DNA from: Polytrichum commune
Taxonomy: Eukaryota; Streptophyta; Polytrichopsida; Polytrichales; Polytrichaceae
Length of the DNA: 64,000 nucleotides
Reading direction: 5' to 3'
Assembly: GCA_950295325.1 (NCBI GenBank)
Contig: OX485809.1
Location: forward strand, 10,850,001-10,914,000
A model generated the notes under the pieces. The model did not search any database and was not told the origin of the DNA. It worked only from the letters and a program-made list of their open reading frames with translations. The position numbers were made by a program, and so were the translations under genes. Positions 32,371-43,654 of this stretch are shown here, one piece after another; within the stretch, counting starts at the first letter, position 1; every line of letters starts with the position of its first letter.

Positions 32371-34400
32371 TTGATGTCCTCATCAATGCCTACGCTTCAT
32401 TTTATTGGAATGTCTAGCCTTCGTTTCTTCAAAGTGCTTTACCAATTCCTTGGCGTTCATCATGTCTTTTGCCGCTACCCAAACGGCTTCTTTCTCATGG
32501 TATCCTCATCATTTCACCAACTACTCCTTTGTACATTTTCTTCCTTTTCACTTGGGATTCCTACACTTGAGGATGCCCTCCTACCTCATGTTCCAAATGA
32601 CGTCCACAAGGTCGGGAGGTGGCCTAATCACTTGCTTGTGATCGGGCCACAAGGTGTTGTCCTTAAATGGCTTTAGGAATGAGACATGAAATGTCGGATG
32701 CACTTTGATCTTGGGCGGTAATTCCAACTTATACATGTCCTTGAACATTTGTTCCACAATGGGAAACGGAGTTCCAATTTTGGACATGAACTTTGGAGTG
32801 AGGCCTTTCGGCTAAGTGAAGTTGTTCACATTCAACAACACCTTTTGGCCCACCTCATTCTCCACTTCGCGTCTTCTGGCATTGACTTGCACTCCGTAGC
32901 ACCTTCGGGCTTTCTCCACCAACAACTTGGTCATCTCCAAGACTTGTTTACCATCCTTGTCCAAGTCTTCACCATTTAGGTTGAACTCTAGTGTTAAATG
33001 TGCCCCCTCGAGAGCTAGGTTAATAGGTTGGAGCGCATCCACTCCATAAGCCACCACGAAAGACCACCCCTTGGTAGCCAAGTGCGTGGCTACATTGCAA
33101 TTACACTCCGCTCGACCCACATAGTCCGCTCAATCTCCTTGGTCCGCCCCCACCAAGTTCCTCAAGTATTGCTTCAAGACTCCATTCACACGCTCCGCTT
33201 TCCCATCCATTTGGGAATGCAAGGCCGTGCTAAACCTTAGTTTCATTCCGACCTCCTTAGAGAAATGCATTGAAAATGCACTTGTGAACTTTGGATCTTG
33301 ATCCGACACAATCACTCTTGGCAACCCGTGGTGCCTCAACCATCCTTTGAGAAAAGGCTATGCGGTCTTCAACGCGGTGGCAGTTCCCACAATCGGCACC
33401 ATGTGTGCCAACTTGGCAAACCGCTCTACCATCAACAAGATGGCATCATACCCATGTGACTCCGGCAAACTTGTGATCAAGTCCATGCACATACTATGCC
33501 ATGGCGCCGACGGGATAAGCAACGGTTGCAAGAAACCGCCTTGCTTTTGGTAAGAGGCTCGGTTCACTTGGCACTTTATTCACGACTTCACAAAGTGGGT
33601 TATATCCTCCTTTATGCACCACCAATGGTACCTCTTTGACACCATTCTATGGCGGTTGTTTCTTTCTCCTTTATGGCCGGCAATAGGACTATCATATTCC
33701 TCCTTCAAAACCGATAGCCTCAACTTGCCTTGTGGCACATACACCCGACTTTGCTTGCATTTGAACAATCCGTCCACCAACTTAACCTCTTTGAGCACCT
33801 TGCTCTTGCGAAGCTCACCTAAAAGCTTTTGTGCCTTGGGGTAGTTAATTTACCCCTCCCGTATCTTGCATCACAAGTTTCCTTCGCCGGCACACATTAG
33901 CCACAAGGTTTGGATGGTTCTCATTGCTTGGAACTCTTCCGGTCTACTTCGCGCATCCGGCACCACATTTCCTTGGTCCGGTTTGTGGATCAAATCCACC
34001 TTCATAAGCGCCAAACTATCATGCCACCGCAATGACTTGGCGCTCACTTGCGCTTGAATGTCAAAATTCTTTTAGGACACATTGTCCATGTAGACCTTTA
34101 CTTTGTGCGACCCCAAATAGTGTCGCCACATCTTCAAGCAATGCACTACGCCAAAGATGTTCTTTGTCATGAGTTGGTTGTCTTCTTTGACAACCATCGA
34201 GCTTCATGCTCCCAAATGCAATGGCCATCCAATTACACATAATCCACCATTGGCAAAGTCACTCACCCCCGTATGCACCTCAAAAGGTTTGTCAAGCTCC
34301 GCGAACTTGAGCACGGGCGGCGAAGAGAACTTGGTCTTAAGCTCCCCAAAGACTCGTGACAAACATCATCCCACTCTTGGGATAGCCATTTCTTCCACAA
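32371..34400 (-). pseudogene. Element 1 pol remnant: RNase H start, integrase, chromodomain-like tail
   Basis: Minus-strand fragments in order: an RNase H opening (near 34240-34300), an integrase zinc finger region (33798-33580), integrase core with SMCMDLITSLPES (near 33500) and VSDQDPKFTSAF then HSQMDGKAERVNGVLKQYLR (33339-33150), the conserved KVHPTFHVSFLKPF (near 32680) and a chromodomain-like stretch (32600-32400, frames broken). The order is that of plant chromoviruses. Stops and frameshifts occur every 70-100 codons. The conserved RT palm motifs are not found in any frame of the interior. Confidence 0.8.
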
Positions 34401-34428
34401 GTCGGACAAGGTGGGACAACCATCTTTC

Positions 34429-35892
34429 CTAGCCTACCCATACGTTCCTTGGAGTTGCTCCAATTGAACCACGACCATTATGTTTTTTATTTTTCATTTG
34501 GTCTATTAAGACCAAATTCGACTCGGGTCCTCCTACCATAGGAGTTCTTGTCAATTTGAACTTCAATTCTTTGCCATTATGACACATCATAATGCACGGC
34601 AAGCACACCGGCTTGCACCTCACATCTATCATGTGAGTTTCAAAGAAGGCGGCCTTCACAATGATATGCATTTCATCTATTGCACATGATATGAATGTTT
34701 GACAAAAATCAAATGTCCCACATTGAAAGGTTACATGCATCGCGGCCTCCTTTGTTTCATGCGGTTCGCCCTTTCCAAACCACACCTTGGTGGGCTTCAC
34801 CACTCTACCAATCGGCAAACCCCAACTCCCTTGTGAGCTTTGGGGTAATGAAAGAATGCCTTAACTCTTTGTCAACCCATGAGACATATCTCCCATTCAT
34901 TTGAGCCTCAAGGTACAAAATACTTGGCCTCGGCTTAAGGCTACTAGCCTTGGCCACAAAGCCATCGTCCAACATTTGGTCCTCGGCAACTTGGCTTGGC
35001 TTGGTCCGCAAAGCCAACTTTAAACATTTCGTCCGCGGGACAAATTGGTTTGGTGCCACAAAACCAATTTCTAATAATTTGTCCGCAAAACAAACATGTT
35101 TTGCCTTGGTAGCACAAAGCCACCTTCCCACACTCCGTCCGCGGCACAAACATGAATTGCCTTGGTAGGACAAACCCACCTCCCAACATTCCGTCCGCGG
35201 CACAAGTATGATTTGCTTTGGAAGCATAAAGCCACCTTTCAACATTCCGTCCGCGGCACCAACATGTTTTGCCTAAGTTAAATGGACCAAACAATTTGCA
35301 CTCATTTCTTTGGGACCAATATCGGCTAAAACCCACTTTGTGGCGATGCGCCATCCAACTTCTTTTCGGGACCATCGGCTTCAATGTTCTTCAAATCTTA
35401 AAGATTCCCGATACGTCATCAAGAAGCTTTGGGGAGTTGAACATGGTATTCACCACCCGCTTTTGAAACCCCATTTAAAACGATGTGTTTCTTAGCCAAC
35501 TAGTCAATCTTAGTTGTGCCATTCATTATGGTGGTTAAATCGCACACATAGGCCTAAAAGCCTTGAGTGCCGCATTTGCACCCATTCCAACTTCACCACA
35601 TTCTAAGCAATTTGGATTGGAATTTCAATCCAATATTATCACCGTCCAAGCTTTCGGATGCATTCGGTATTCTAACCCCCGAATACTTTTCGAGGTTTGT
35701 GGGAGCCCTTTCAAAGCACTCCTCCATTTTCCTCACCGAATCCACAATCATGCCCACCATTGTCATTAGAATCAATGGTATGGTCACAATCCACTTGCAC
35801 ATTATCCTTGTTCCAATTTGAGCCTCACAACCTTTTGGAAACCCCGGGCTCACCATCATAACCCGCATTTTTGATAGCCATGCTTCCCTCAA
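34429..35892 (-). pseudogene. Element 1 gag/protease-like remnant
   Basis: Several overlapping minus-strand frames. The first (35892) begins MREAWLSKMRVMM and has a helical gag-like segment. A Cys/Trp-rich stretch follows, encoded by a 62-bp tandem repeat. A frame at 34818-34429 contains VTFQ(C/R)GTFDFCQ, HMIDVRCKPVCLPC and beta-rich phrases reminiscent of an aspartic-protease region. The frames are broken. The same region is in element 2 (46729-47840). Confidence 0.6.
34945..35275 (-). repeat. 62-bp tandem repeat inside element 1 gag region
   Basis: Five to six units containing CATTCCGTCCGCGGCACAAA, CATGTTTTGCCTTGGTAGCA and CAAAGCCACCTCCCAA variants. Element 2 has about one copy (47205-47260). 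Confidence 0.85.
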
Positions 35893-35910
35893 AATGCTAG
35901 CTCAAAAATT

Positions 35911-35930
35911 GGAACCCTGCTCTGATACCA
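35911..35930 (-). promoter_or_regulatory. tRNA-iMet primer-binding site of element 1
   Basis: The minus strand reads TGGTATCAGAGCAGGGTTCC, two bases inside the LTR. TGGTATCAGAGC is the standard plant site complementary to the 3' end of initiator Met tRNA. Confidence 0.93.
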
Positions 35931-35932
35931 AG

Positions 35933-36905
35933 TGTCGCAACCCTTGCTAGCCCCCCTTGACAATCTTGCCAATTTTCAATTCAAGCAAAGGTTACGAGTG
36001 CTAACCCTTCGCATTCCGCCATGCTAATGGATAGCTCCTCTTACCCCGGACCAATAGTTTATAGGAGGGAACCAACCCTCCTACTTTGCTTTCAGGACTC
36101 ACTCCTTAATCGGTAACCCATTTCCCCAATGTGGACTTCCATCCATGGAAGTCCAATCCTATGTTGATCATCGCGTTGCCGGAGCAACACTACAACAACC
36201 CGAACCATACTAGGCAACTATGGCCTCACAATAGGCCAAAGCCCATGGAGGCCTTGCCATTCGGCCTCGGGTGGGTGAGGCCACACCACCTCACCCATAT
36301 AAGCCTCTAGGACTTTCCACGGGGCCCCTACCCCACCGTCAACCAACCTCTTGTCTCTCCACCAAGAGTTGGGGCCAAGTGGACATTCTCCCTTAGCCGC
36401 TGGGCTAAGAAGCCTCTAGCAGGTTCAGACCATCATAACTTCCTTGTATGATGTCCGATGCTAGCAATCAACCACTTCATCTTCATCTACGTTTCACGTA
36501 GATGCCGATGGACTCCTCACTTGCCCCATTTGGGCAAGTTATGAGGACGTTATGCCTCTTTGAACCTTGGCAGTCCCGGGAGTCACTCCCAGGGACTGCT
36601 GCACCAGGGCGCTGTCCCGGGACAGCGCCCCACTCAAATGGCCATAACTCCTAGCTCACACCTCCGATTGAGGTGTTCTTGAGCATTCTAGAATCACCAC
36701 GCCATGAGCTACGCATACCTCATGGCCTTACCCTTGTGCATCCTAGTCTCCGTGGGTGGGAGGCGTTCCCAACGCCCGGGGCCTTCACCCACACTAGGAT
36801 CACTTGGGCCCTCTCACCAACGGCGCCACAAGTCCCGGGTGTCACTCCGGGGTCCCCCTTGTGCCCATGGTGTTTCGGGCACTCCTCATGGAGAGGTGCG
36901 CGACA
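35933..36905 (-). repeat. LTR of element 1 (upstream, promoter-bearing LTR)
   Basis: 973 bp, near-identical to 30594-31566. Differences noted: one base in the GGACTGCT(A/G)CACC block, one in the CGCAT(A/C)(A/C)CTCATGG block, one in GGGGCC(C/T)TCACC and one in TTTCGG(C/G)CACTCC. Confidence 0.96.
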
Positions 36906-36910
36906 GAGAG

Positions 36911-37196
36911 GTGTAGTGAGCTTTGTGTATACTCACTAGGTAGTAGATACATGCTAAAAGTAAGAGAACGAGGACTCATCACCAAGGGGAATATTCTACT
37001 TGGAGTGACCCAATCATGGCCAAAGAACAAGTTTGAACACCCATATGTAATTTTACAATGAGTGTTGTAAATTGAAATACTATGATGCATTTGAAATGGA
37101 CTAAATGTGTGCGACATGAATGAAAATTAGGTCCAGTTGTTATTTATATCGTGTATGTAACTAATCCTCAAATGTTTGTTGGTTGGTTGCATGGGC
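36911..37196. other. Pre-insertion flank with possible exon remnant
   Basis: A plus-strand frame near 36955-37061 reads protein-like (LITKGNILLGVTQSWPKNKF). No family is recognised and there is no support beyond composition. Confidence 0.3.
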
Positions 37197-37201
37197 ACAG
37201 G

Positions 37202-38172
37202 TGTCGCGCACCTCTCCATGAGGAGTGCCCGAAACACCATGGGCACAAGGGGGACCCCGGAGTGACACCCGGGACTTGTGGCGCCGTTGGTGAGAGGGCC
37301 CAAGTGATCCTAGTGTGGGTGAGGGCCCCGGGCGTTGGGAACGCCTCCCACCCACGGAGACTAGGAGGCACAAGGGTAAGGCCATGAGTTATGCGTAGCT
37401 CATGGCGTGGTGATTCTAGAATGCTCAAGAACACCTCAATCGGAGGTGTGAGCTAGGAGTTATGGCCATTTGAGTGGGGCGTTGTCCCGGGACAGCGCCC
37501 TGGTACAGCAGTGCCTGGGAGTGATTCCCGGGACTGCCAAGGTTCAAACAGGTATAACTTCCTCACCATTTGCCCGAATGGGGCAAGTGAGGAGTGCATC
37601 GGCATCTACGTGAAGCGTAGATGAAGATGGAGTGGTCAAGTGTTAGCATCAGACATCATACAAGGAAGTTATGATGGTCTGAAGCTGTGGGGGCTTCTAG
37701 GCCCAGCGGCTAAGGGAAAATGTCCACTTGGCCCCAACTCTTGGTAGGGAGACAAGAGGTTGGTTGACGGTGGGGTGGGGCCCCCGCGTGAAGTCCTAGA
37801 GGCTTATATGGGTGAGGTGGTGTGGCCTCACCCACCCGAGGCCGAACGGCAAGGCCTCCATGGGCTTTGGCCTATTGTGAGGCCATAGTTGCCTAGTATG
37901 CTTCGGGTTGTTGTAGTGTTGCTCCGGCAACGCGATGATCAACATAGGATTGGACTTCCATGGATGGAAGTCCACATTGGGGAAATGGGTTAGCGATTAA
38001 GGGGTGAGTCCCGAAAGCAAAGTAGGAGGGTTGGTTCCCTCCTATGAACTATTGGTCCGGGGTAAGAGGAGCTATCCATTAGCATGGCGGAATGCGAATG
38101 GTTAGCGCTCGTAACCTTTGCTAGAAACAAAAATTGGCAAGATTGTTAAGGGACCTAGCAAGGGTTGCGACA
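37202..38172 (+). mobile_element. Solo LTR of the chromovirus-like family, opposite orientation
   Basis: Starts TGTCGCGCACC and ends GGGTTGCGACA, 971 bp, with the perfect duplication acagg at 37197-37201 and 38173-38177. Its last about 60 bp (AGCAAAGG and AAACAAAAATTGGCAAGATT on the reverse side) define a second LTR subtype. It formed by recombination between the LTRs of a full element. Confidence 0.96.
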
Positions 38173-38177
38173 ACAGG

Positions 38178-39590
38178 TGAGGTAGGCCCTTTACACTTTC
38201 AATACAATGATGTATTGTGATTATGGCATTTTATGCATACCTATTAGTTAAATTTACTAGGAACATTTCCATTGTAAGTACTTCATATAGGTGGTGGATT
38301 AGCTATATATGCTTTGAGGTGAAGCAAGAAGATAGGTAATTTAACTTCCAAGGTATAGGGCAGTCAAAATCAAACATTTGTTGTTGGATACCATTTGATA
38401 GTAGAAACTTTAAGTAAGGTACATATTCTTGCAAAGCAAAGGATAATACAAAATGTCCATGATGTACAACACATAGCTAGGCACGATTGCAAACAACTCT
38501 ATTATGCAAAATATTATTGTGTCACCAAATAGGAAGATGCAAAAGAAATAGAAAAAGTCTTGTGGAAATTCCCACCCACCCACCTTTGTATTGCAATGAA
38601 GAAGTTGAAGGATTTGGTCTCTGCAAAGAGGAAGTTCAAACTTTTGTAAAACTTTTGAAAAGTTGGTTCTCTATGGATTATCCTTTAATGGCATGGAACT
38701 CACTACCTAATCCTTCACTTTCTTCTGAAATTGGTATACATACTATGTGAATGGCTAACATTATAGAACATTAACAAGGGACAACATGGAATGGAGAATT
38801 TCTAGCTATGGGGTATGGCCCACCGCTACATGCACCCATCCTTGTTGTTCAAACGACTTTATCAACCATTGATATACCATAAATGCACAAGTTTATCTAG
38901 GATAGCGACACAACAACACTCACAGACTACGACGATGAAGGTGTGCATCTGCCACTTTTGATTGACTCACTGGATCTAGCAATATGGACTTCATTATTTA
39001 TCAGAACCAAAAGGGACCCCAACCGAACTCTTGCCAACATCACATTTGCCCATGCTAGACTAAGTGACCTACTCATGCAAGATGAAATCACAAAGTCAAT
39101 CGGCATTTGTTCAATGATAGAGGAGACATTGAAATTGACAAATAATGACGCATTGGAGTCTAACTCTACCTCGGGGGGTTCACTCCCTCTTATATTTTAC
39201 ATACACGTGCGTTCGGGACCTATTTATTGGGGGGGGGTTATTTACCTTGCAGAAAAGATTATAAGGTGATGGTATTTTACATGTAAAAAGCCTGAAAATA
39301 TTATATGTGATGGTATTTTACATTTAAACATGTTTCATTATTTTAAAATCCCCTATTTTACATGTACATTTTTCACAAAATTTATCTACAATGAATATAT
39401 TGGACCCTATTTTTTATCACACGTTGTTCTACGATTTTTGCCAATGAACCCCCTGAGAACTCTATGCGATCCATTACTGTACCAGTTACGGACATCACCA
39501 CTGCTACCAATGCCACACACCCTCTCCTGGTATTGCTCAAAATCTCTTCAGCAGAGATGTCAGTATTCGAGGATTTTACTGATAATGAGT
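38178..39590 (+). pseudogene. Unrecognised degraded coding-like region, split by a MITE
   Basis: Plus-strand frames at 38487-38750 and 38943-39165 look protein-like (LLIDSLDLAIWTSLFIRTKR; LANITFAHARLSDLLMQDEI). When the hAT-like MITE at 39170-39457 and one target copy are disregarded, the frame continues to about 39590 with VPVTDITTATNATHPLLVLL. Stops interrupt it upstream. The right end is cut by an LTR fragment. I cannot name the protein. Confidence 0.35.
39170..39457. mobile_element. hAT-like MITE with CTCGGGG ends (288 bp)
   Basis: Terminal inverted repeat CTCGGGGGGTTCA / TGAACCCCCTGAG (one base differs). Flanked by aactctac (39162-39169) and aactctat (39458-39465), an 8-bp duplication with one mismatch. 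Related in end structure to the elements at 53205 and 54266. Confidence 0.75.
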
Positions 39591-40797
39591 ATGCTAATGG
39601 TTAGCTCCTCCTACCCCGGACCTTATAGTTCATAGGAGGGGAACCAACCCTCCTACTTTGCTTTCGGGACTCACCCCTTAATCGGTAACCAATTCTTAGA
39701 TGTGGACTTCCATCCATGGAAGTCCAATCTTATGTTGATCATCGTGTTGCTGGAGCAACACTACAACAACCTGAATCATATACTAGGCAACTATGCCCTC
39801 ACATTGGGCCAATGCCCATGGAGGATATGCCGTTTGGCCTCGGGTGGGTGAGGCCACACCACCTCACCCATTTAAGGGCCAAGTTCCATGTGCCGGTCCC
39901 ATTCTGTTTTTTTTTAAAAAAAATGGGTGGGCCGGTGAAAAGAGGGTGGTGCCATGTGCCCATCCCTCTCACCCAAGGACTGGTACCCCCCAGGGATGGG
40001 TGCCCCACATTTTGTGTTGTGCAAGAACGGGTGCCAAAGGACCGGCGATCCTAACGGTCACAAGAAAGACATGTGCCGGTTAGAAAACTCCGGTGACCGG
40101 ATCGGCCAGTCACCTAGGGTACATCCTTGAATACTAAAGGCCACTTTGTTCTTCAAGTCCTTTCTTTTGAGGAGTACTCTATCTAAAAAACTATTTTGAT
40201 ATCATTTAGGTCTCAAAGTTAAAATCACTTATAAACAATGTACAATGACGATTTCATCTTTAAAATAATATATATAAATATTTACATATTTCCATAGATG
40301 ACAGTAGTACTAACCTACGCATATCAACAAGACAAAATTTGGAATTCATTCAATAAATGTATGGAAATTGATGTGCAAATCAAATATGAAAAGTTAAATG
40401 ATGATAACCTCCATTACCGGTGACCTTCATAAGTGTCATGTCTTATCATTCACCACATTTAGTTAGAAAGTAGGAAATCAAAATAAACCGGCACCCCACA
40501 TAGAAGTACCCCTTCATAAAATGGGTGACATCACCCATTTTTTGGATGATGTCACCCTTTTCTCACCCGTTCAAAAAACGGACCAAGACCAGCACATGGA
40601 ACTTGGCCCTAAGCCTCTAGAACTTTTGGTAGGGCCCCTACACTACCGTCAAGAAACCTTTTGTCTCTCTACCAAGAGTTGGGGCCAAGTAGACATTTTC
40701 CCTTAGCCATTGGGCCTAGAAGGCCCCAACAGCTTCAAATCATCATAACTTCCTTATATGATATCTGATACTAACAAGCAACCTCCATCTTCATGTA
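39591..40797 (-). repeat. Truncated LTR fragment, interrupted by a Harbinger-like MITE
   Basis: LTR homology covers 39591-39875 and 40610-40794. The first about 100 bp and the distal half are missing. The left edge abuts the coding-like remnant; the right edge is cut by the next LTR at 40799. It is more diverged from the consensus than other copies, so it is older. Confidence 0.85.
39876..40609. mobile_element. Harbinger-like MITE (734 bp) inside the LTR fragment
   Basis: Terminal inverted repeat GGGCCAAGTTCCATGTGC / GCACATGGAACTTGGCCC, 18 bp perfect. The TAA target copies (39873-39875, 40610-40612) fit the 3-bp TWA target of PIF/Harbinger. Uninterrupted LTR copies read CCCATATAAGCC at the site. 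It has no transposase ORF. Confidence 0.88.
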
Positions 40798-40798
40798 C

Positions 40799-41372
40799 TG
40801 TCGCGCACCTCTCCATGTGGAGTGCCCGAAACACCATGGGCACAAGGGGGACCCCGGAGTGACACCCGGGACTTGTGGCGCCGTTGGTGAGAGGGCCCAA
40901 GTGATCCTAGTGTGGGTGAGGGCCCCGGGCGTTGGGAACGCCTCCCACCCACGAAGACTAGGAGGCACAAGGGTAAGGCCATGAGCTATGCGTAGCTCAT
41001 GGCGTGGTGATTCTAGAATGCTCAAGAACACCTCAATCGGAGGTGTGAGCTAGGAGTTATGGCCATTTGAGTGGGGTGCTGTCCCGGGACAGCGCCCTGG
41101 TACAGCAGTGCCTGGGAGTGATTCCCGGGACTGCCAAGGTTCAAACAGGCATAACTTCCTCAAGACTTGCTCGAATGGAGCAAGTGAGGAGTCCATCGGC
41201 ATCTACGTGAGGCGTAGATGAGGATGGGGTGGTTGGTTGTTATGATCAGACATCATACAAGGAAGTTATGATGGTCTGAAGCTCAGCAGCTAAAGGAAAA
41301 TGTCCACTTGGCCCCAACTCTTGGTGGGGAGACAAGAGGTTGGTTGACGGTGGGGTAGGGGCCCCGCGTGAA
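40799..41372 (+). repeat. Truncated LTR (proximal part only)
   Basis: Starts TGTCGCGCACC and follows the LTR to GGGGCCCCGCGTGAA, then stops. No right end or target duplication. About 90 bp of unrelated sequence follows. Confidence 0.85.
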
Positions 41373-41463
41373 CTCTTTCTTGTTGTACATGTGGGTGATC
41401 TTGTTTGATATGTAGCTTCAATTATATCGTTGTGCATTTAGAATGCTCGAACATGTTGATGAA

Positions 41464-41878
41464 TGTCACGCACCTCTCCATGAGTGCCCGAAACATCATG
41501 GGCACAAAGGGGACCCCGGAGTGACACCCGGGACTTGTGGCGCTGTTGGTGAGAGGGCCCAAGTGATCCTAGTGTGGGTGAGGGCCCTGGGCGTTGGGAA
41601 CGCCTCCCACCCACGGAGACTAGGAGGCATGAGGGTTAGGCCATCAGTTATGCGTAGCTTATGGCGTGTAGATTCTAGAATGCTCAAGAACACCTCAATC
41701 GGAGGTGTGAGCTAGGAGATATGGCAATTTGAGTGGGGCGTTGTCCCAGGACAGCGCCCTGGTACATCAGTGGCCTGGGAGTGGCTCCCGGAACTGCCAA
41801 AATTTCAACAGGCATAACTTCTCAATACTTGCCCAAACAGGGCAAGTGAGGAGTCCATCGGCATCTACGTGAAGCGTA
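41464..41878 (+). repeat. Truncated LTR abutting element 2
   Basis: Starts TGTCACGCACC (mutated terminus) and follows the LTR to GTGAAGCGTA, where element 2 begins two bases later. Confidence 0.85.
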
Positions 41879-41880
41879 CA

Positions 41881-42853
41881 TGTCGCAACCCTTGCTAGGT
41901 CCCTTAACAATCTTGCCAATTTTTGTTTCTAGCAAAGGTTACGAGCGCTAACCATTCGCATTCCGCCACGCTAATGGATAGCTCCTCTTACCCCGGACCA
42001 ATAGTTCATAGGAGGGAACCAACCCTCCTACTTTGCTTTCGGGACTCACCCCTTAATCGGTAACCCATTTCCCCAATGTGGACTTCCATCCATGGAGGTC
42101 CAATCCTATGTTGATCATCGCGTTGCCGGAGCAACACTACAACAACCCGAACCATACTAGGCAACTATGGCCTCACAATGGGCCAATGCCCATGGAGGCC
42201 GTGCCGTTCGGCCTCGGGTGGGTGAGGCCACACCACCTCACCCATATAAGCCTCTAGGACTCTACACGGAGCCCCTACCCCACCGCCAACCAACCTCTTG
42301 TCTCTCTACCAAGAGTTGGGGCCAAGTGGACATTTTCCCTTAGCTGCTGGGCCTAGAACCCCCCCAGCAGCTTCAGACCATTATAACTTCCTTGTATGAT
42401 GTCTGATCATAACAACCAACCACTCCATCCTCATCTACGCTTCACGTAGATGCCGATGGGTTCCTCGCTTGTCCCAATTGGGCAAGTCTTGAGGAAGTTA
42501 TGCCTGTTTGAACCTTGGCAGTCCCGGGAATCACTCCCAGGCACTGCTGTACCAGGGCGCTGTCCCGGGACAGCACCCCACTCAAATGGCCATAACTCCT
42601 AGCTCACACCTTCGATTGAGGTGATCTTGAGCATTCTAGAATCACCACGCCATGAGCTACGCATAGCTCATGGCCTCACCCTCATGCCTCCTAGTCTTTG
42701 TGGGTGGGAGGCGTTCCCAACGCCCGGGGCCCTCACCCACACTAGGATCACTTGGGCCCTCTCACCAACGGCGCCACAAGTCCCGGGTGTCACTCCGGGG
42801 TCCCCCTTGTGCCCATGGTGTTTCGGCCACTCCTCATGGAGAGGTGCGCGACA
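41881..42853 (-). repeat. LTR of element 2 (downstream in element orientation), chimeric
   Basis: Bases to about 41940 carry AGGTCCCTTAACAATC and TTTTTGTTTCTAGC, as in the 37202-38172 subtype. From about 41975 it is essentially identical to 47882-48856, including CACGGAGCCCC and GAACCCCCCCAGCAG. Confidence 0.93.
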
Positions 42854-43654
42854 CTCACCCCCACCAAACGGAGTCGATGCCCTCATCGACTATACTCGTA
42901 GTCGGTACACCAATTCGCAAGTTGCCATCCTCTATGGTGCGGCATTGTGTTTACCTTAGGGCGCGACCCCCACAATGCATCTTCAAATTTGGCATGGTCC
43001 CAAAGGTGTCGTTCCTAGGTGGTCCGTTAGCGACCTTGGATCTCTCATCCAAGGACCTAACCTATACTAGACCCACCTACTTTGGGACTCACTTGGGTTG
43101 CCCCTCCTTTGGGGCCTCCCCCGTTAGGCTCCACTAGCCTAACGTGACACATCTAGGCGAGACCTCAACGCTTCCACTAAGTTGTCTCAGTTGCAACTCC
43201 GAGATGGCTTTCCATTGTTAAGCCACGCCTCGATCGCACGGGGGTGATGCCAAGTCCCGCCCGACTCGGTTCCCACTTTGCTCTTTCGAGACATGGGTTC
43301 ATGACTCCCATGCGCCAACTCTCGTTAGCTCGCGGGTAGCACTTTTATGAGCACGCGCCATCACCTTGTCCCCGCCCGGACAAGCCCACAACTAAGAAGT
43401 TTCTTGGTTTTATCCAAGGCCCCTCCAAGCCATGGCCCCAATTACTCGGCTTACCCAACCTAGTTTGGCATATCTATTCCCCCTCTTCCATTAACCAAGC
43501 ACAAGTACAAGACTAGGACCTCATCTCATACTTTTCTCTTTGCACCACTAAAGTTTGGACTTTATTCCCTCAAGCCAAAGAACAAGTGCATGTTGTGGAG
43601 CAATTAACCTCGAAGCTATGTTTGCTACTAGAGTCTCTCCCCCACTAAAGGAGA

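Larger units (their letters stand above)
30594..36905 (-). mobile_element. Full-length Ty3 chromovirus-like element 1, lacking RT core
   Basis: Two 973-bp LTRs (30594-31566 and 35933-36905) flank a 4,366-bp interior. A perfect 5-bp target duplication, gagag, occurs at 30589-30593 and 36906-36910. The primer-binding site lies beside the right LTR and the purine tract beside the left, so it reads on the minus strand. I count about four differences between the LTRs, meaning recent insertion. The interior encodes gag-like, RNase H-start, integrase and chromodomain-like pieces with many stops, but the RT catalytic region is absent. It must have been mobilised by a relative. Confidence 0.95.
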
